Below are positions 23,557 through 30,784 of a stretch of 43,103 nucleotides of DNA, in pieces. The DNA is taken from assembly GCF_008107445.1 (NCBI RefSeq), contig NZ_VSLD01000009.1, positions 1 to 43,103 of the forward strand. Direction: 5' to 3'. The DNA comes from Arthrobacter echini. GTDB taxonomy: Bacteria > Actinomycetota > Actinomycetes > Actinomycetales > Micrococcaceae. The notes under the pieces are model-generated. The model was given only the letters and a program-made list of their open reading frames with translations, did not search any database and was not told where the DNA came from. How positions within the stretch are numbered: the first letter of the stretch is position 1; every line of letters begins with the position of its first letter. A program made the translations under genes and the position numbers.

Positions 23557-24497
23557 GGGTGTGTCTGACAATGAGTCCAGGGGCCGGCTGGCACCTTGGA
23601 AGGCATGTCCCGGTTCCACATCCTCTCTGATGCTCAGTGGGAGCTGATCGCCCCGATGCTGCCTACTCGCACGGGCCGGCAGGGCAGGTCGTTCTCGGAT
23701 GCGCGGATGATGGTCGAGGCCATCATCTACCGGTACCGGTGCGGGATCGCCTGGCGCGATCTGCCCAAGGTCTTCGGTCCGTGGCAGACCGTGTGGACCT
23801 GGCATCGACGCATGGCCGAAGAAGGCACCTGGGACACGGTGCTGGCAACACTGACCGCCGCCGCGGACGCGGAAGGCCTGATCGACTGGTCGGTGGCGGT
23901 GGACTCCACGATCGCCCGGGCACATCAGCACGCCACGAACACCACCCGCCACACAGGGGGATGGATCGAACTACAAGAATCCGCGTGAAGAGCCGGCCGA
24001 TCACGGCATCGGACGTTCTCGCGGCGGGCTGAGCACGAAGATCCATCAGCTCGTCGACGGTGCAGGGCTGCCACTGGTCAGCCTGATCACCCCTGGCCAA
24101 GCAGGAGACTCGCCCATGCTGCTGCCGCTGCTGGAACAGCTGCGTGTGACCCGGCCGGCAGGTCGGCCCCACACCCGCCTGGACGCGGTCCTGGGCGACA
24201 AGGCGTACTCATCACGGGCGATCCGCACCCATCTGCGCACTCGTGGCATCAAGACCGTGATCCCCGAGCCGGCGGACCAACAGGGCCACCGGAAACGCCG
24301 GGGCTCCCACGGTGGGCGGCCCGTGGGCCTCGACGCGGCCGCCTACAAAGGGCCGCAACGTCATCGAGCGCCAGTACGCCCAACTCAAGCAGTGGCGCGG
24401 GCTGGCAACCCGGTACGACAAGTACTCCACCGTCTACCGGGCTGCCGTGGTGCTGAACGCGGTGATCGCGTGGTCCAAACGATTGTCAGACACGCCC
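23557..24497 (+). mobile_element. IS5-family (IS427 group) insertion sequence
   Basis: The terminal repeats GGGTGTGTCTGACAATG at 23557 and the complement of ATTGTCAGACACGCCC at 24482-24497 match except for one base near the outer end. Both sides are flanked by TA (23555-23556 and 24498-24499), the group's 2-bp duplication. The element lies between fdhA and a GNAT gene. Confidence 0.82.
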
Positions 24498-24499
24498 TA
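23605..24499 (+). pseudogene. IS5/IS427 transposase in three reading frames
   Basis: OrfA from ATG 23605 reads SRFHILSDAQWELIAPMLPT, YRCGIAWRDLPKVFGPWQTV and VDSTIARAHQHATN, and ends shortly after GGWIELQE. OrfB continues in another frame: EEPADHGIGRSRGGLSTKIH, then VLGDKAYSSRAIRTHLRTRG. The OrfA/OrfB shift near 23970 is expected, since the IS427 group uses programmed frameshifting. A second shift at about 24350 (CTACAAAGGGCC, one A too many) separates the last part, GRNVIERQYAQLKQWRGLAT. That part contains the final catalytic Glu, so this copy is probably inactive unless the slip is a sequencing error. Confidence 0.78.
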
Positions 24500-24593
24500 G
24501 GTGAGACCAGCCCATGCTGTTCGTAACCACGCTGGTACAAGGCTGTGCACATCCACCGTTCACCCGGGGACTACTTTCGTGAAGGTGTTCGTC

Positions 24594-25157
24594 ATGACTA
24601 TCGCCCCGCTTGCGCCCACCGATTTCCCGACACCAACCGTCGATGCTGTTCTACCGGCTGGGTGGGACAGTGACCAGGCACTGGTGTCCCGGGACCTTTC
24701 CGACGTGTCCACCCGTGAGCTCAGGGTGCTGTGCAACCAGCTATACAGGTCGCTGGACATGGACTTTCCGCCCTATGGGGCGCAGGAGGACTACGCCATG
24801 GTCGCCGAAGAGCTTGAGCAGCGGGAAGCTCGTGCACGGCAACGAATTGAACCGGCCGCACCCGTCAGTGCGCCACGCGAGACGTTCCGAGACAATCCAC
24901 TGGGTTCACGGTTCGAGTTCTTCCATGACGGAGTGATGTCCGGGTACGTGAAATACGACCTGCGAGCAGGGCACATCTGGCTCCTGGAAACGGTAGTGAC
25001 CGAACCCTACCGAGGCCGAGGACTTGAGTCGGTCCTCATCCGGGAGGCTCTGTTAAACGCCCACCAGCGCCGCCTCAAGGCCATGCCGTACTGCCCGCAC
25101 GCACAAGCTTTCCTCACCGCAAACCCACAGTTCACCACACTGATCCCCGCAAGCTAA
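24594..25157 (+). CDS. GNAT-fold acetyltransferase-like protein
   Basis: 187 residues. The N-terminal 80 residues are helical and unassigned (LSDVSTRELRVLCNQLYRSL, EDYAMVAEELEQREARARQR). The C-terminal 95 residues form the short YjdJ-type GNAT domain: FEFFHDGVMSGYVKYDLRAG, IWLLETVVTEPYRGRGLESV (CoA-binding loop RGRG) and MPYCPHAQAFLTANPQF. These small enzymes may acetylate unknown substrates. ATG 24594 is used, with GAAGG upstream; the frame is open to 24501 but through the IS border. It starts about 95 bp past the IS5 right end, so its native promoter may have been replaced. Confidence 0.75.
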   Translation: MTIAPLAPTDFPTPTVDAVLPAGWDSDQALVSRDLSDVSTRELRVLCNQLYRSLDMDFPPYGAQEDYAMVAEELEQREARARQRIEPAAPVSAPRETFRDNPLGSRFEFFHDGVMSGYVKYDLRAGHIWLLETVVTEPYRGRGLESVLIREALLNAHQRRLKAMPYCPHAQAFLTANPQFTTLIPAS

Positions 25158-25430
25158 ACGGCTACCCAGCGCCAGAACCCCCGGGTGCATCAGTTGTGGA
25201 TGCACGGACGCCTACGAATGGACGCGGTCTTCACTTATCTCGCCCACTACACAGCCGACGTTGTTTCCGTAGAAGGCTGATCCTGCGGAACTTGTTACTC
25301 AGCCATAGAGCGCTGCGAAACACACGCCATTTACCGCTGTGAGTCACACTTATCGGCCGATCTCAAAGGACCCACACATCCGAAGCGTCCCGGAAGCGGA
25401 TCGTCTTACGGGGTGGTTGCTTCGCAGTTT
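25158..25430. other. Non-coding gap between GNAT and ASCH genes
   Basis: No gene or strong repeat seen. A short inverted pair, GCATCAGTTGTGGATGC, at about 25185-25201 could be the end-of-gene hairpin of the GNAT gene. Confidence 0.35.
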
Positions 25431-25844
25431 CTAGTTGACGAGCTGAAAGCGTTCGAGAATCACTGCAGTCTCATCGCGGACCGTAAACGCAGGGTCCGTT
25501 AGGTAAGAGCGCATCTCTTCACCGTGCCAGTACTGCTCGTGATCTACACGCCACTGAGCGACGGTGATATGCCCCTCTCCCTCATCAATGACATGGCGGA
25601 GTGGTACCTGATCCAATCTCGCTTGGTCGACCTGCACTGTTTCGATGATGGCGACAGGCTGTCCCGCCGAATCAATCACTGCCTGCCTCCTTCCCACTGC
25701 TGGTAGCGGATCACCTTCGACGGCGTACTCCACAAGCAGCGATGTCGTCGTGGTCTTTGTACCCGACAGGATGGACGCGACCAGCGAGTCTCGAAGCGGC
25801 CCTGGGAACCCGAACTCGGCGTTAGGTAGCGGTGGCTCAGTCAT
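25431..25844 (-). CDS. ASCH domain protein
   Basis: 137 residues with an ASCH (PUA-like) fold: FPGPLRDSLVASILSGTKTT, TSLLVEYAVEGDPLPAVGRR, AVIDSAGQPVAIIETVQVDQ and the C-terminal GHITVAQWRVDHEQYWHGEE. The conserved SGTK segment and the D-x-x-G-x-P turn are the recognisable features. ASCH proteins are thought to bind RNA or modified nucleosides, and some hydrolyse acetylcytidine. The start ATG 25844 has GGGAG just upstream; the longer frame has no ribosome site. No functional partner is adjacent. Confidence 0.8.
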   Translation of the reverse strand: MTEPPLPNAEFGFPGPLRDSLVASILSGTKTTTTSLLVEYAVEGDPLPAVGRRQAVIDSAGQPVAIIETVQVDQARLDQVPLRHVIDEGEGHITVAQWRVDHEQYWHGEEMRSYLTDPAFTVRDETAVILERFQLVN

Positions 25845-26149
25845 GCTCCCACTCTCGCACTTCACTAGACCAGGCTTCACCTCACGCTGGAACGACCCGG
25901 ACGCTTCGACTACGGGACGGCGTTGGTGGGCTACCCCGCCAACGAGGCTTCAAGAAGCCCGCCATGTTAAGGAAAAGTCACACGCGGCTCATCGCCGAAA
26001 GTGTCTTATGGACGACCGTTCACAAACGGCGGAACGTGGTGTCAGTTGATGTTGAGGTCTGTCCAGTCCAGCAGCGCCGACCGCGCTCTCGAGCGTGCGG
26101 TAGGCGCTGTTGGGGGTGATGCCAAACTTGGGCACCCTGAACTGATGGC
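25845..26149. other. Non-coding gap between ASCH and NmrA-like genes
   Basis: No reading frame with family features or a good ribosome site. Sequence near 26033-26110 resembles a decayed coding stretch, but I could not assign it. Confidence 0.3.
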
Positions 26150-26800
26150 TCAGTGAATAGCCGTGAACCGTGCTCGATGGTGAGTCGGGGCCTCGATCTC
26201 GTCGACCACGGCAATCGCGAGGTCGGCTGCTGAGATGGTGGAGTTGCCGTCGGAATCCTTCAAGAGCACGTCACCTCCGAGCACATAGGTGCCCTTATTG
26301 GCAGTGCCGAGCCATGAGCCGAAGTCGGTGGGCGGGCTGACGAAGAACCAGTCGAGGGGCTCGGGTGATGCCTGCAGTGCCGCGTAGACGGTTATGCCGG
26401 TTTCAATTTCCGGCTTCACCTCAGCGGGAAGGTGGTCTTTCGAGACTTCCCAGAGCGTCGGCCCGCCTACTTCGGTGTGCAGCGACGACGCGCCACCGGT
26501 GTAACCGAGCCGGGTGGGAGCTCCGGCGAGGCGGGAGATGAGCACGTCCATCACTCCTTCGAGCTTGCCGACCATGTCGCCGCGCGGGGCAAGTGCCGAG
26601 TAGACAACATCACGGCCGGGCAGAACGGCGTCGAGGACGTCACCGTCGACTACCGAGCCAATCACGTAGTCGACGCCCTCGATGCGGGTCGTTGGTTTTG
26701 TTCGGCTGACCGAGGTGATTTCGTGCCCGCGCTTAGCCGCCTCCGCGACGACCGCTGCTCCGGCGTAGCCGGTGCCTCCGAGAACAGTGATTTTTGCCAT
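26150..26800 (-). CDS. NAD(P)-dependent NmrA-like reductase (atypical SDR)
   Basis: 216 residues. The nucleotide-binding loop MAKITVLGGTGYAGAAVVAE is at the very N-terminus. DVVYSALAPRGDMVGKLEGV and TRLGYTGGASSLHTEVG follow, with the C-terminal segment DGNSTISAADLAIAVVDEIE, typical of atypical SDRs such as YwnB. The usual YxxxK triad is not obvious, as in this subgroup. It is divergent from an HxlR regulator with a perfect palindrome between them, the classic layout in which HxlR proteins control a detoxifying oxidoreductase. Cytoplasmic. Substrate unknown; quinones or other electrophiles are plausible. Confidence 0.85.
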   Translation of the reverse strand: MAKITVLGGTGYAGAAVVAEAAKRGHEITSVSRTKPTTRIEGVDYVIGSVVDGDVLDAVLPGRDVVYSALAPRGDMVGKLEGVMDVLISRLAGAPTRLGYTGGASSLHTEVGGPTLWEVSKDHLPAEVKPEIETGITVYAALQASPEPLDWFFVSPPTDFGSWLGTANKGTYVLGGDVLLKDSDGNSTISAADLAIAVVDEIEAPTHHRARFTAIH

Positions 26801-26822
26801 GATTGCTCCTATACTCTCTGCT

Positions 26823-26837
26823 GGTAACTTAGTTACC
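26823..26837. promoter_or_regulatory. Probable HxlR operator
   Basis: GGTAAC-TTA-GTTACC, a perfect 6-bp inverted repeat in the 96-bp gap between the divergent reductase and HxlR genes. It matches the short palindromes bound by HxlR/YodB-type dimers. Confidence 0.7.
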
Positions 26838-26896
26838 GTAGTCCACCTGGTTGGAATGTGGAAGTACGCACTTTGAGGTAAGAAAGGACATTCGCG

Positions 26897-27271
26897 GTGA
26901 CTGTCATCCCGTGGGACCCTTACCGCCCGGACTGTCCGTCTCGGCGGCTGCTCGATAGAATTGGTGATCGTTGGACGGTGCTGATCATCGGTGCACTCGA
27001 CTCTGGACCTATGCGATTCGGGGCCCTTGCTGCCGAGGTCGGCGGTATTTCGCAGAAGATGCTGGCCCAGACACTGCGCTCGCTCGAACGCGATGGGTTC
27101 GTCACTCGCACGGCCTATGCCGAGATTCCGCCGCGCGTCGAGTACGAACTGACACCGCTCGGCCGCTCGCTACAAGGACCTCTGCGCGCACTTGAGCAGT
27201 GGGCAACCGCGAACATGTCGGAGGTCGTAGTACACAACGATGAGTACGCCGACGCGGACCGCATGTCCTGA
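26897..27271 (+). CDS. HxlR-family regulator, likely thiol-based
   Basis: 124 residues of winged-helix HxlR: CPSRRLLDRIGDRWTVLIIG, MRFGALAAEVGGISQKMLAQ, TLRSLERDGFVTRTAYAEIP and RVEYELTPLGRSLQGPL. A single cysteine just before the DNA-binding domain (residue 13, in PDCPSRR) corresponds in place to the sensing cysteine of Bacillus YodB and CatR, which respond to quinones and diamide. The start is GTG 26897 with AGAAAGGA upstream. It probably represses itself and the divergent NmrA-like gene. Confidence 0.88.
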   Translation: MTVIPWDPYRPDCPSRRLLDRIGDRWTVLIIGALDSGPMRFGALAAEVGGISQKMLAQTLRSLERDGFVTRTAYAEIPPRVEYELTPLGRSLQGPLRALEQWATANMSEVVVHNDEYADADRMS

Positions 27272-27282
27272 CGTGCTTCTGC

Positions 27283-27651
27283 TCAGGCCAAGGCCACCTT
27301 CCCGCGGCGGATCGTGTTGGTGAACAGTCGGACGGTATCGACGGCTCCGACATAGTCCCCGGCGGCGCAGATCCGCGCGTGGTAGGCGCCGGAGCAGATA
27401 GGGGTGACACTCAATGCTGCGAAATAGCTGCCATTTATCGCTGCAATCCACACTGTCTCGTTTCCCATGCCCGTTTGATCTGTCGCCAGTGCCCCCCGCC
27501 AGCCGCCGCCGGAGCCCCAGACCGTCTCGAACGTGGCGCAGCGCGCAGCGTGCACCAGCAACCACACGTCCACGACTCCCTTGGGCTGGGCGGTGATCAG
27601 CAGGTCCTCTTCCCACGGTGGTGCGGCCACTTCGCGAAGGTCGATCACCAC
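27283..27651 (-). CDS. Unknown 122-residue protein
   Basis: Not recognised. Starting at GTG 27651 with AGGGGG upstream, it reads VIDLREVAAPPWEEDLLITA, then VVDVWLLVHAARCATFETVW, TVWIAAINGSYFAALSVTPI and YHARICAAGDYVGAVDTVRL. It is a mixed alpha/beta soluble protein without signal or membrane segments. It converges with the HxlR gene and ends 11 bp from it. Codon use fits its neighbours. It could be a small plasmid or genomic-island protein; no function is proposed. Confidence 0.5.
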   Translation of the reverse strand: MVIDLREVAAPPWEEDLLITAQPKGVVDVWLLVHAARCATFETVWGSGGGWRGALATDQTGMGNETVWIAAINGSYFAALSVTPICSGAYHARICAAGDYVGAVDTVRLFTNTIRRGKVALA

Positions 27652-27767
27652 GGAGCACCCCCTACGAGCCCATCGAAGATCATGCCGAGGACTCTGCCGG
27701 TGGATTCGGTAGCGGTCACGCCCACGGAGGTGGTGTACGACGTTCCCCGCGTGATGCTTCGTTTAGT

Positions 27768-27784
27768 CAGGCCTTCAAGGCCTG
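27768..27784. repeat. 17-bp perfect palindrome upstream of leader copy C
   Basis: CAGGCCTT-C-AAGGCCTG, about 90 bp before the conserved part of leader copy C. It may be a binding site or a short hairpin. No partner copy was found. Confidence 0.4.
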
Positions 27785-27855
27785 CATCGTGAGGTTGGAG
27801 TTCACCTTCACCGCGGTCTCAGCGGGGTGCCCAGCAAGCGCCGAGCCCTACTGCA

Positions 27856-28250
27856 TCGGCCTCGCTTCGCTCGGGCTGTAGAAGCCTTTTTTCTGTTTTT
27901 GCTGCTGTCCTGACGGATTGTACGTGTCCGCTCCGGCCGGTCTAGCCCCTCCTTCGTCGGGGCCTGCGGTGCAGGAAATGTCCCCGCGGCGCTCCTTCGT
28001 CGCTGATTTCCTCCGGGAATTTCCTTCCCCTTGCCCTGCGGGTAGATAGGCCTCCGTCGGCCACAGCTCCGCAAGCTTCGCCAGCAGCCAAAACAACGGG
28101 GGGAGAGGGGACGCTGGCCGGAACAACTTGGTCCGCGCCCGCACCCGTTTCCAGCCGCTTGACAGACATAGAAGCGTCGGGGAAGGGCCACCACAGTCCC
28201 GCTGGCACACCACAGGCCCGGACCCACACCTACCAAGAAGGAACACAACC
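27856..28250 (+). promoter_or_regulatory. Leader element, copy C
   Basis: A diverged third copy. It keeps the CTCGCTTCGCTCGGGCTGT block at the start, GTTTTTGCTGCTGTCCT at 27895-27911 followed by CGGATTGTACG, GGCGCTCCTTCGTCGCTGAT at 27988, and CTTCGCCAGCAGCCAAAAC at 28076. A hairpin GCCCC-TCCTTCGTC-GGGGC at 27945-27963 presents the CTCCTTCGTCG motif in a stem that differs in sequence from copies A and B. About 60 nt near the 3' side are specific to this copy. The last 45 nt before the start are shared with copy B. Confidence 0.65.
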
Positions 28251-30179
28251 ATGTCCGTTCTGGAACAGATCAATCCCGCCCAGCTGACCATCGACACCAA
28301 CGTGCGCGCCGAGGCCCAGCTGGACAAGGCTTTCCTGTCCTCCATCAAGGAGCACGGAGTCATTCAGCCCGTCGTCGCGCACCGCACCGAGGACGGCACC
28401 CTGCACGTCCTGTACGGCCAGCGCCGCACCCTCGCCGCCGTCGAGAACAACCTCGACACCATGCCCGTGTACGTGGTCGACTCCCTCACCGAAGCCGACC
28501 GGCTTGCCAAGCAGATCGTGGAAAACGACCAGCGCCGCGAACTGACCGACCACGACCGCGCCGAAGCGTTCCACCAGCTGTCCCTGCTCGGTGTGTCAGC
28601 CACGCAGATCGCCCGCAAGACCGGGGCGAAGAAAACCACCGTTGACGCGGCCCTGAAAGTCCGCGCCGACGACACCGCGACCGCGTTCCTCGCCGCTGGC
28701 ATGACGCTGGACATGGCCGCAGTGATCGAGGAATTCGCCGGAGACACCGAAGCGATCGTGAAGCTCGAAACCACGGCCAAGGAGAACCCGCAGAGCTTCG
28801 ACCACACCGCCCAGCGCATCCGCGACGACCGCGCCCGAGAGGCCGCTGTCGCGGCCGCGAAGGCCGAAGCCGAAGCCGCAGGACTGACCCTCATCGAGGA
28901 CGACTCAATCGCCTACTACGACTACAAGGGACCCATGGCCAAGATCGGCGACCTGCGCACCGCCGACGGCGGCGCGCTGACAGTCGAGGACGCCGACGCC
29001 GCCTACGTCCGTTGGACCTACTCGGGAGTCGCCACGACCTACATCAACACCGACTGGAAGGCCGCAGGCTTCACCAAGCCCGACGCGCCCCGCGCCGGGA
29101 AGATGAGCGAGGAGGAAAAAGCCGAACGCCGGACCGTGATCGAGAACAACAAGGCATGGGACGCCGCTGAGGTGGTCCGCATCAACTTCGTAAAGGGACT
29201 GCTCAAAGGCAAGACCGCCCCGAAGAACGCACTCCGCTTTGTCGCCCACGCGATGGGAGTCCATGCGTACACCGTCGCCGATGGACTCTCCAAGCACAGC
29301 GACTTCGCCGCTGAACTGCTCACCGGCAAGGAGCCAAAGGCCACCGGGTTCGGCACCAGCTCGGAGCTGGCGAAAATCACCAGCCGCCCCAACGCCCGTC
29401 ACGAAACCAACGCCCTCGCGATGGTCCTCGCGGGATACGAGAAGCGTATGAGCCGCCAGTCATGGCGCGGGTCCGACCCCACCGCCAAGCACTACCTGAC
29501 GCAACTGGCCACATGGGGCTACGAACTCAGCGACGTGGAACGACTCATCACCCACCCCGCACCTGCACCAACCCCGAAACCAGCACCGGCACCCGCGCCA
29601 GAGACGCAGGACGCCGAACCGGTCGAGACGCAGGACGAAGCTCAGGACGACGAGCCGGAAGCGCAGGCAGAGCCGGGCGAGACGTTCGAGGAAGTCCACG
29701 CGGACGAGGAGGAGCTGATCGCCGAAGAGTACGCGGCCGAGTTGCTCCCTGCACCGGTGGTGCAGGGAGCAACAACCCTGCACCACCAGCCCCGGCCCGG
29801 GCAGTCAGGGCAGGGAAGCGTAAGCCGGTCAACTCGCCGCTGGTGGGCGGGGCGGTTCGCCGCCGCTACGGGAACCTCGAGCTGTGGTCGCCGGCGACGA
29901 ACCGCCGTCCTCGCACTCAACCTCGACCCGGCTCCGGTGCCGCGCACCAGGTACGCGCGCCACGGCCGCGCCACACACCGACACGATCCGACTTACCTCG
30001 CGGCCGACAACGCCGCCGGCTTGCGAGCCGTCATCCTCCACGCCACACCGAAGTTTGATCCGGCTGCGAAACCGAAGATCCACGCGACCGGCACCGACCG
30101 GATGACCTCGGAGTTGCCCGCGAGTAGGAACAGCACGGCCAGTGTTCCGGCCAGAACCAACAGTGCTACCCACGCATGA
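28251..30179 (+). CDS. Large ParB/RepB/Spo0J-family protein (YubM-like)
   Basis: 642 residues from ATG 28251, with AAGAAGGA upstream. The N-terminal ParB domain holds QLTIDTNVRAEAQLDKAFLS, SIKEHGVIQPVVAHRTEDGT and LYGQRRTLAAVENN (the nucleotide-binding box, about 58-72). A KorB-like helix-turn-helix follows in LLGVSATQIARKTGAKKTTV (about 120-139). The middle is helical, and an acidic proline-rich segment starts near residue 440. After about residue 525 (codon 29825) the composition turns arginine-rich and no longer looks like folded protein, so the true C-terminus may be altered by a frameshift. It is much longer than partition ParB and, as in F-type plasmids, sits alone without ParA beside the transfer origin. 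Confidence 0.8.
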   Translation: MSVLEQINPAQLTIDTNVRAEAQLDKAFLSSIKEHGVIQPVVAHRTEDGTLHVLYGQRRTLAAVENNLDTMPVYVVDSLTEADRLAKQIVENDQRRELTDHDRAEAFHQLSLLGVSATQIARKTGAKKTTVDAALKVRADDTATAFLAAGMTLDMAAVIEEFAGDTEAIVKLETTAKENPQSFDHTAQRIRDDRAREAAVAAAKAEAEAAGLTLIEDDSIAYYDYKGPMAKIGDLRTADGGALTVEDADAAYVRWTYSGVATTYINTDWKAAGFTKPDAPRAGKMSEEEKAERRTVIENNKAWDAAEVVRINFVKGLLKGKTAPKNALRFVAHAMGVHAYTVADGLSKHSDFAAELLTGKEPKATGFGTSSELAKITSRPNARHETNALAMVLAGYEKRMSRQSWRGSDPTAKHYLTQLATWGYELSDVERLITHPAPAPTPKPAPAPAPETQDAEPVETQDEAQDDEPEAQAEPGETFEEVHADEEELIAEEYAAELLPAPVVQGATTLHHQPRPGQSGQGSVSRSTRRWWAGRFAAATGTSSCGRRRRTAVLALNLDPAPVPRTRYARHGRATHRHDPTYLAADNAAGLRAVILHATPKFDPAAKPKIHATGTDRMTSELPASRNSTASVPARTNSATHA

Positions 30180-30352
30180 CGCGAGCCGAAGCGGAAAAGC
30201 CAGATCCCCAAACCCGCAGCAGCAACGAGAGCTGCGAAAGGCTGCCACGTCACAGCGGCTGCACCGAAGACGATGAGGGCAAGAGTCACGCAAGCGATGG
30301 CACTACCAAGAACCAGAAATCCCAGCCCAGATTCATGCCGTCGGAGCCTCAC
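29993..30352 (-). CDS. Small membrane protein
   Basis: 119 residues with about four hydrophobic helices: GFLVLGSAIACVTLALIVFG, PFAALVAAAGLGIWLFRFG, WVALLVLAGTLAVLFLLAG and VAWIFGFAAGSNFGVAW. Charged ends (RLRRHES at the front) orient it with an inside N-terminus. It starts at GTG 30352, 3 bp after the stop of the coiled-coil gene at 30356, so it is coupled to it. It overlaps the 3' end of the ParB-like gene on the other strand by 187 bp. A role in conjugation or entry exclusion is possible from location only. Confidence 0.6.
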   Translation of the reverse strand: MRLRRHESGLGFLVLGSAIACVTLALIVFGAAAVTWQPFAALVAAAGLGIWLFRFGSRHAWVALLVLAGTLAVLFLLAGNSEVIRSVPVAWIFGFAAGSNFGVAWRMTARKPAALSAAR

Positions 30353-30355
30353 CCG

Positions 30356-30784
30356 CTACGCGGCCTTTGTCTCGGCGGCAACCTGCTCCGCAACGTCGTC
30401 CGCTGTCACCGCCAGCGCCGGCTCGGTACGCCCTTCCCTGAACGGTGAGCTGGTGCCGGCCCCGTCCAGGGCTCGCTTCATTTCGGCGGTGCTGAGCCCG
30501 AGTCGCGCGGCGACAGCTGCGCGGCTCTCGCCGGTATCGAGCATCTGCTGCACCTTCACGCCGGCTTCCTTCGCAGCCGCCTCGGCGTCCTGCTCGGCTT
30601 TCGCCAGGATCGCATCGGCCCGCTCCCGCGCCTCGGCGCGGATCTGCTCGGCCTGCTGCTCCTGCTCGAAGAACTCCGCCGCCAGGTCAATCAACCGCTC
30701 GTGCCGCTCGGTCAGTTCCTGGGCTTTCGCCCTCGCCTTTTCCCGTGCCGCGACCTGCTGCGCTGACTTCCTCGGTGCTGGCAT
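30356..30784 (-). CDS. Coiled-coil protein with C-terminal helix-turn-helix next to the relaxase
   Basis: 142 residues, not assigned to a named family. A basic N-terminus (MPAPRKSAQQVAAREKARAK) leads into a long charged coiled coil (ERHERLIDLAAEFFEQEQQA, then EQIRAEARERADAILAKAEQ). A short helix-turn-helix-like unit, TGESRAAVAARLGLSTAEMK, lies around residues 87-106. Facing away from the relaxase gene across a 545-bp AT-richer gap, it occupies the place of relaxosome accessory proteins in other transfer systems. That is suggestive but not proof. Its start at ATG 30784 follows a purine-rich GGGACGGGTC. Confidence 0.6.
   Translation of the reverse strand: MPAPRKSAQQVAAREKARAKAQELTERHERLIDLAAEFFEQEQQAEQIRAEARERADAILAKAEQDAEAAAKEAGVKVQQMLDTGESRAAVAARLGLSTAEMKRALDGAGTSSPFREGRTEPALAVTADDVAEQVAAETKAA

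Noticed and set aside
22281..23630. 449-codon frame antisense to the formaldehyde dehydrogenase gene
   Set aside because: Mirror frame of a well-supported zinc dehydrogenase; repetitive Gly/Ala/Val/His composition and no ribosome site.
28128..28250. In-frame upstream extension of the ParB-like gene
   Set aside because: Lies in leader copy C; ribosome site AAGAAGGA and homology fix the start at 28251.
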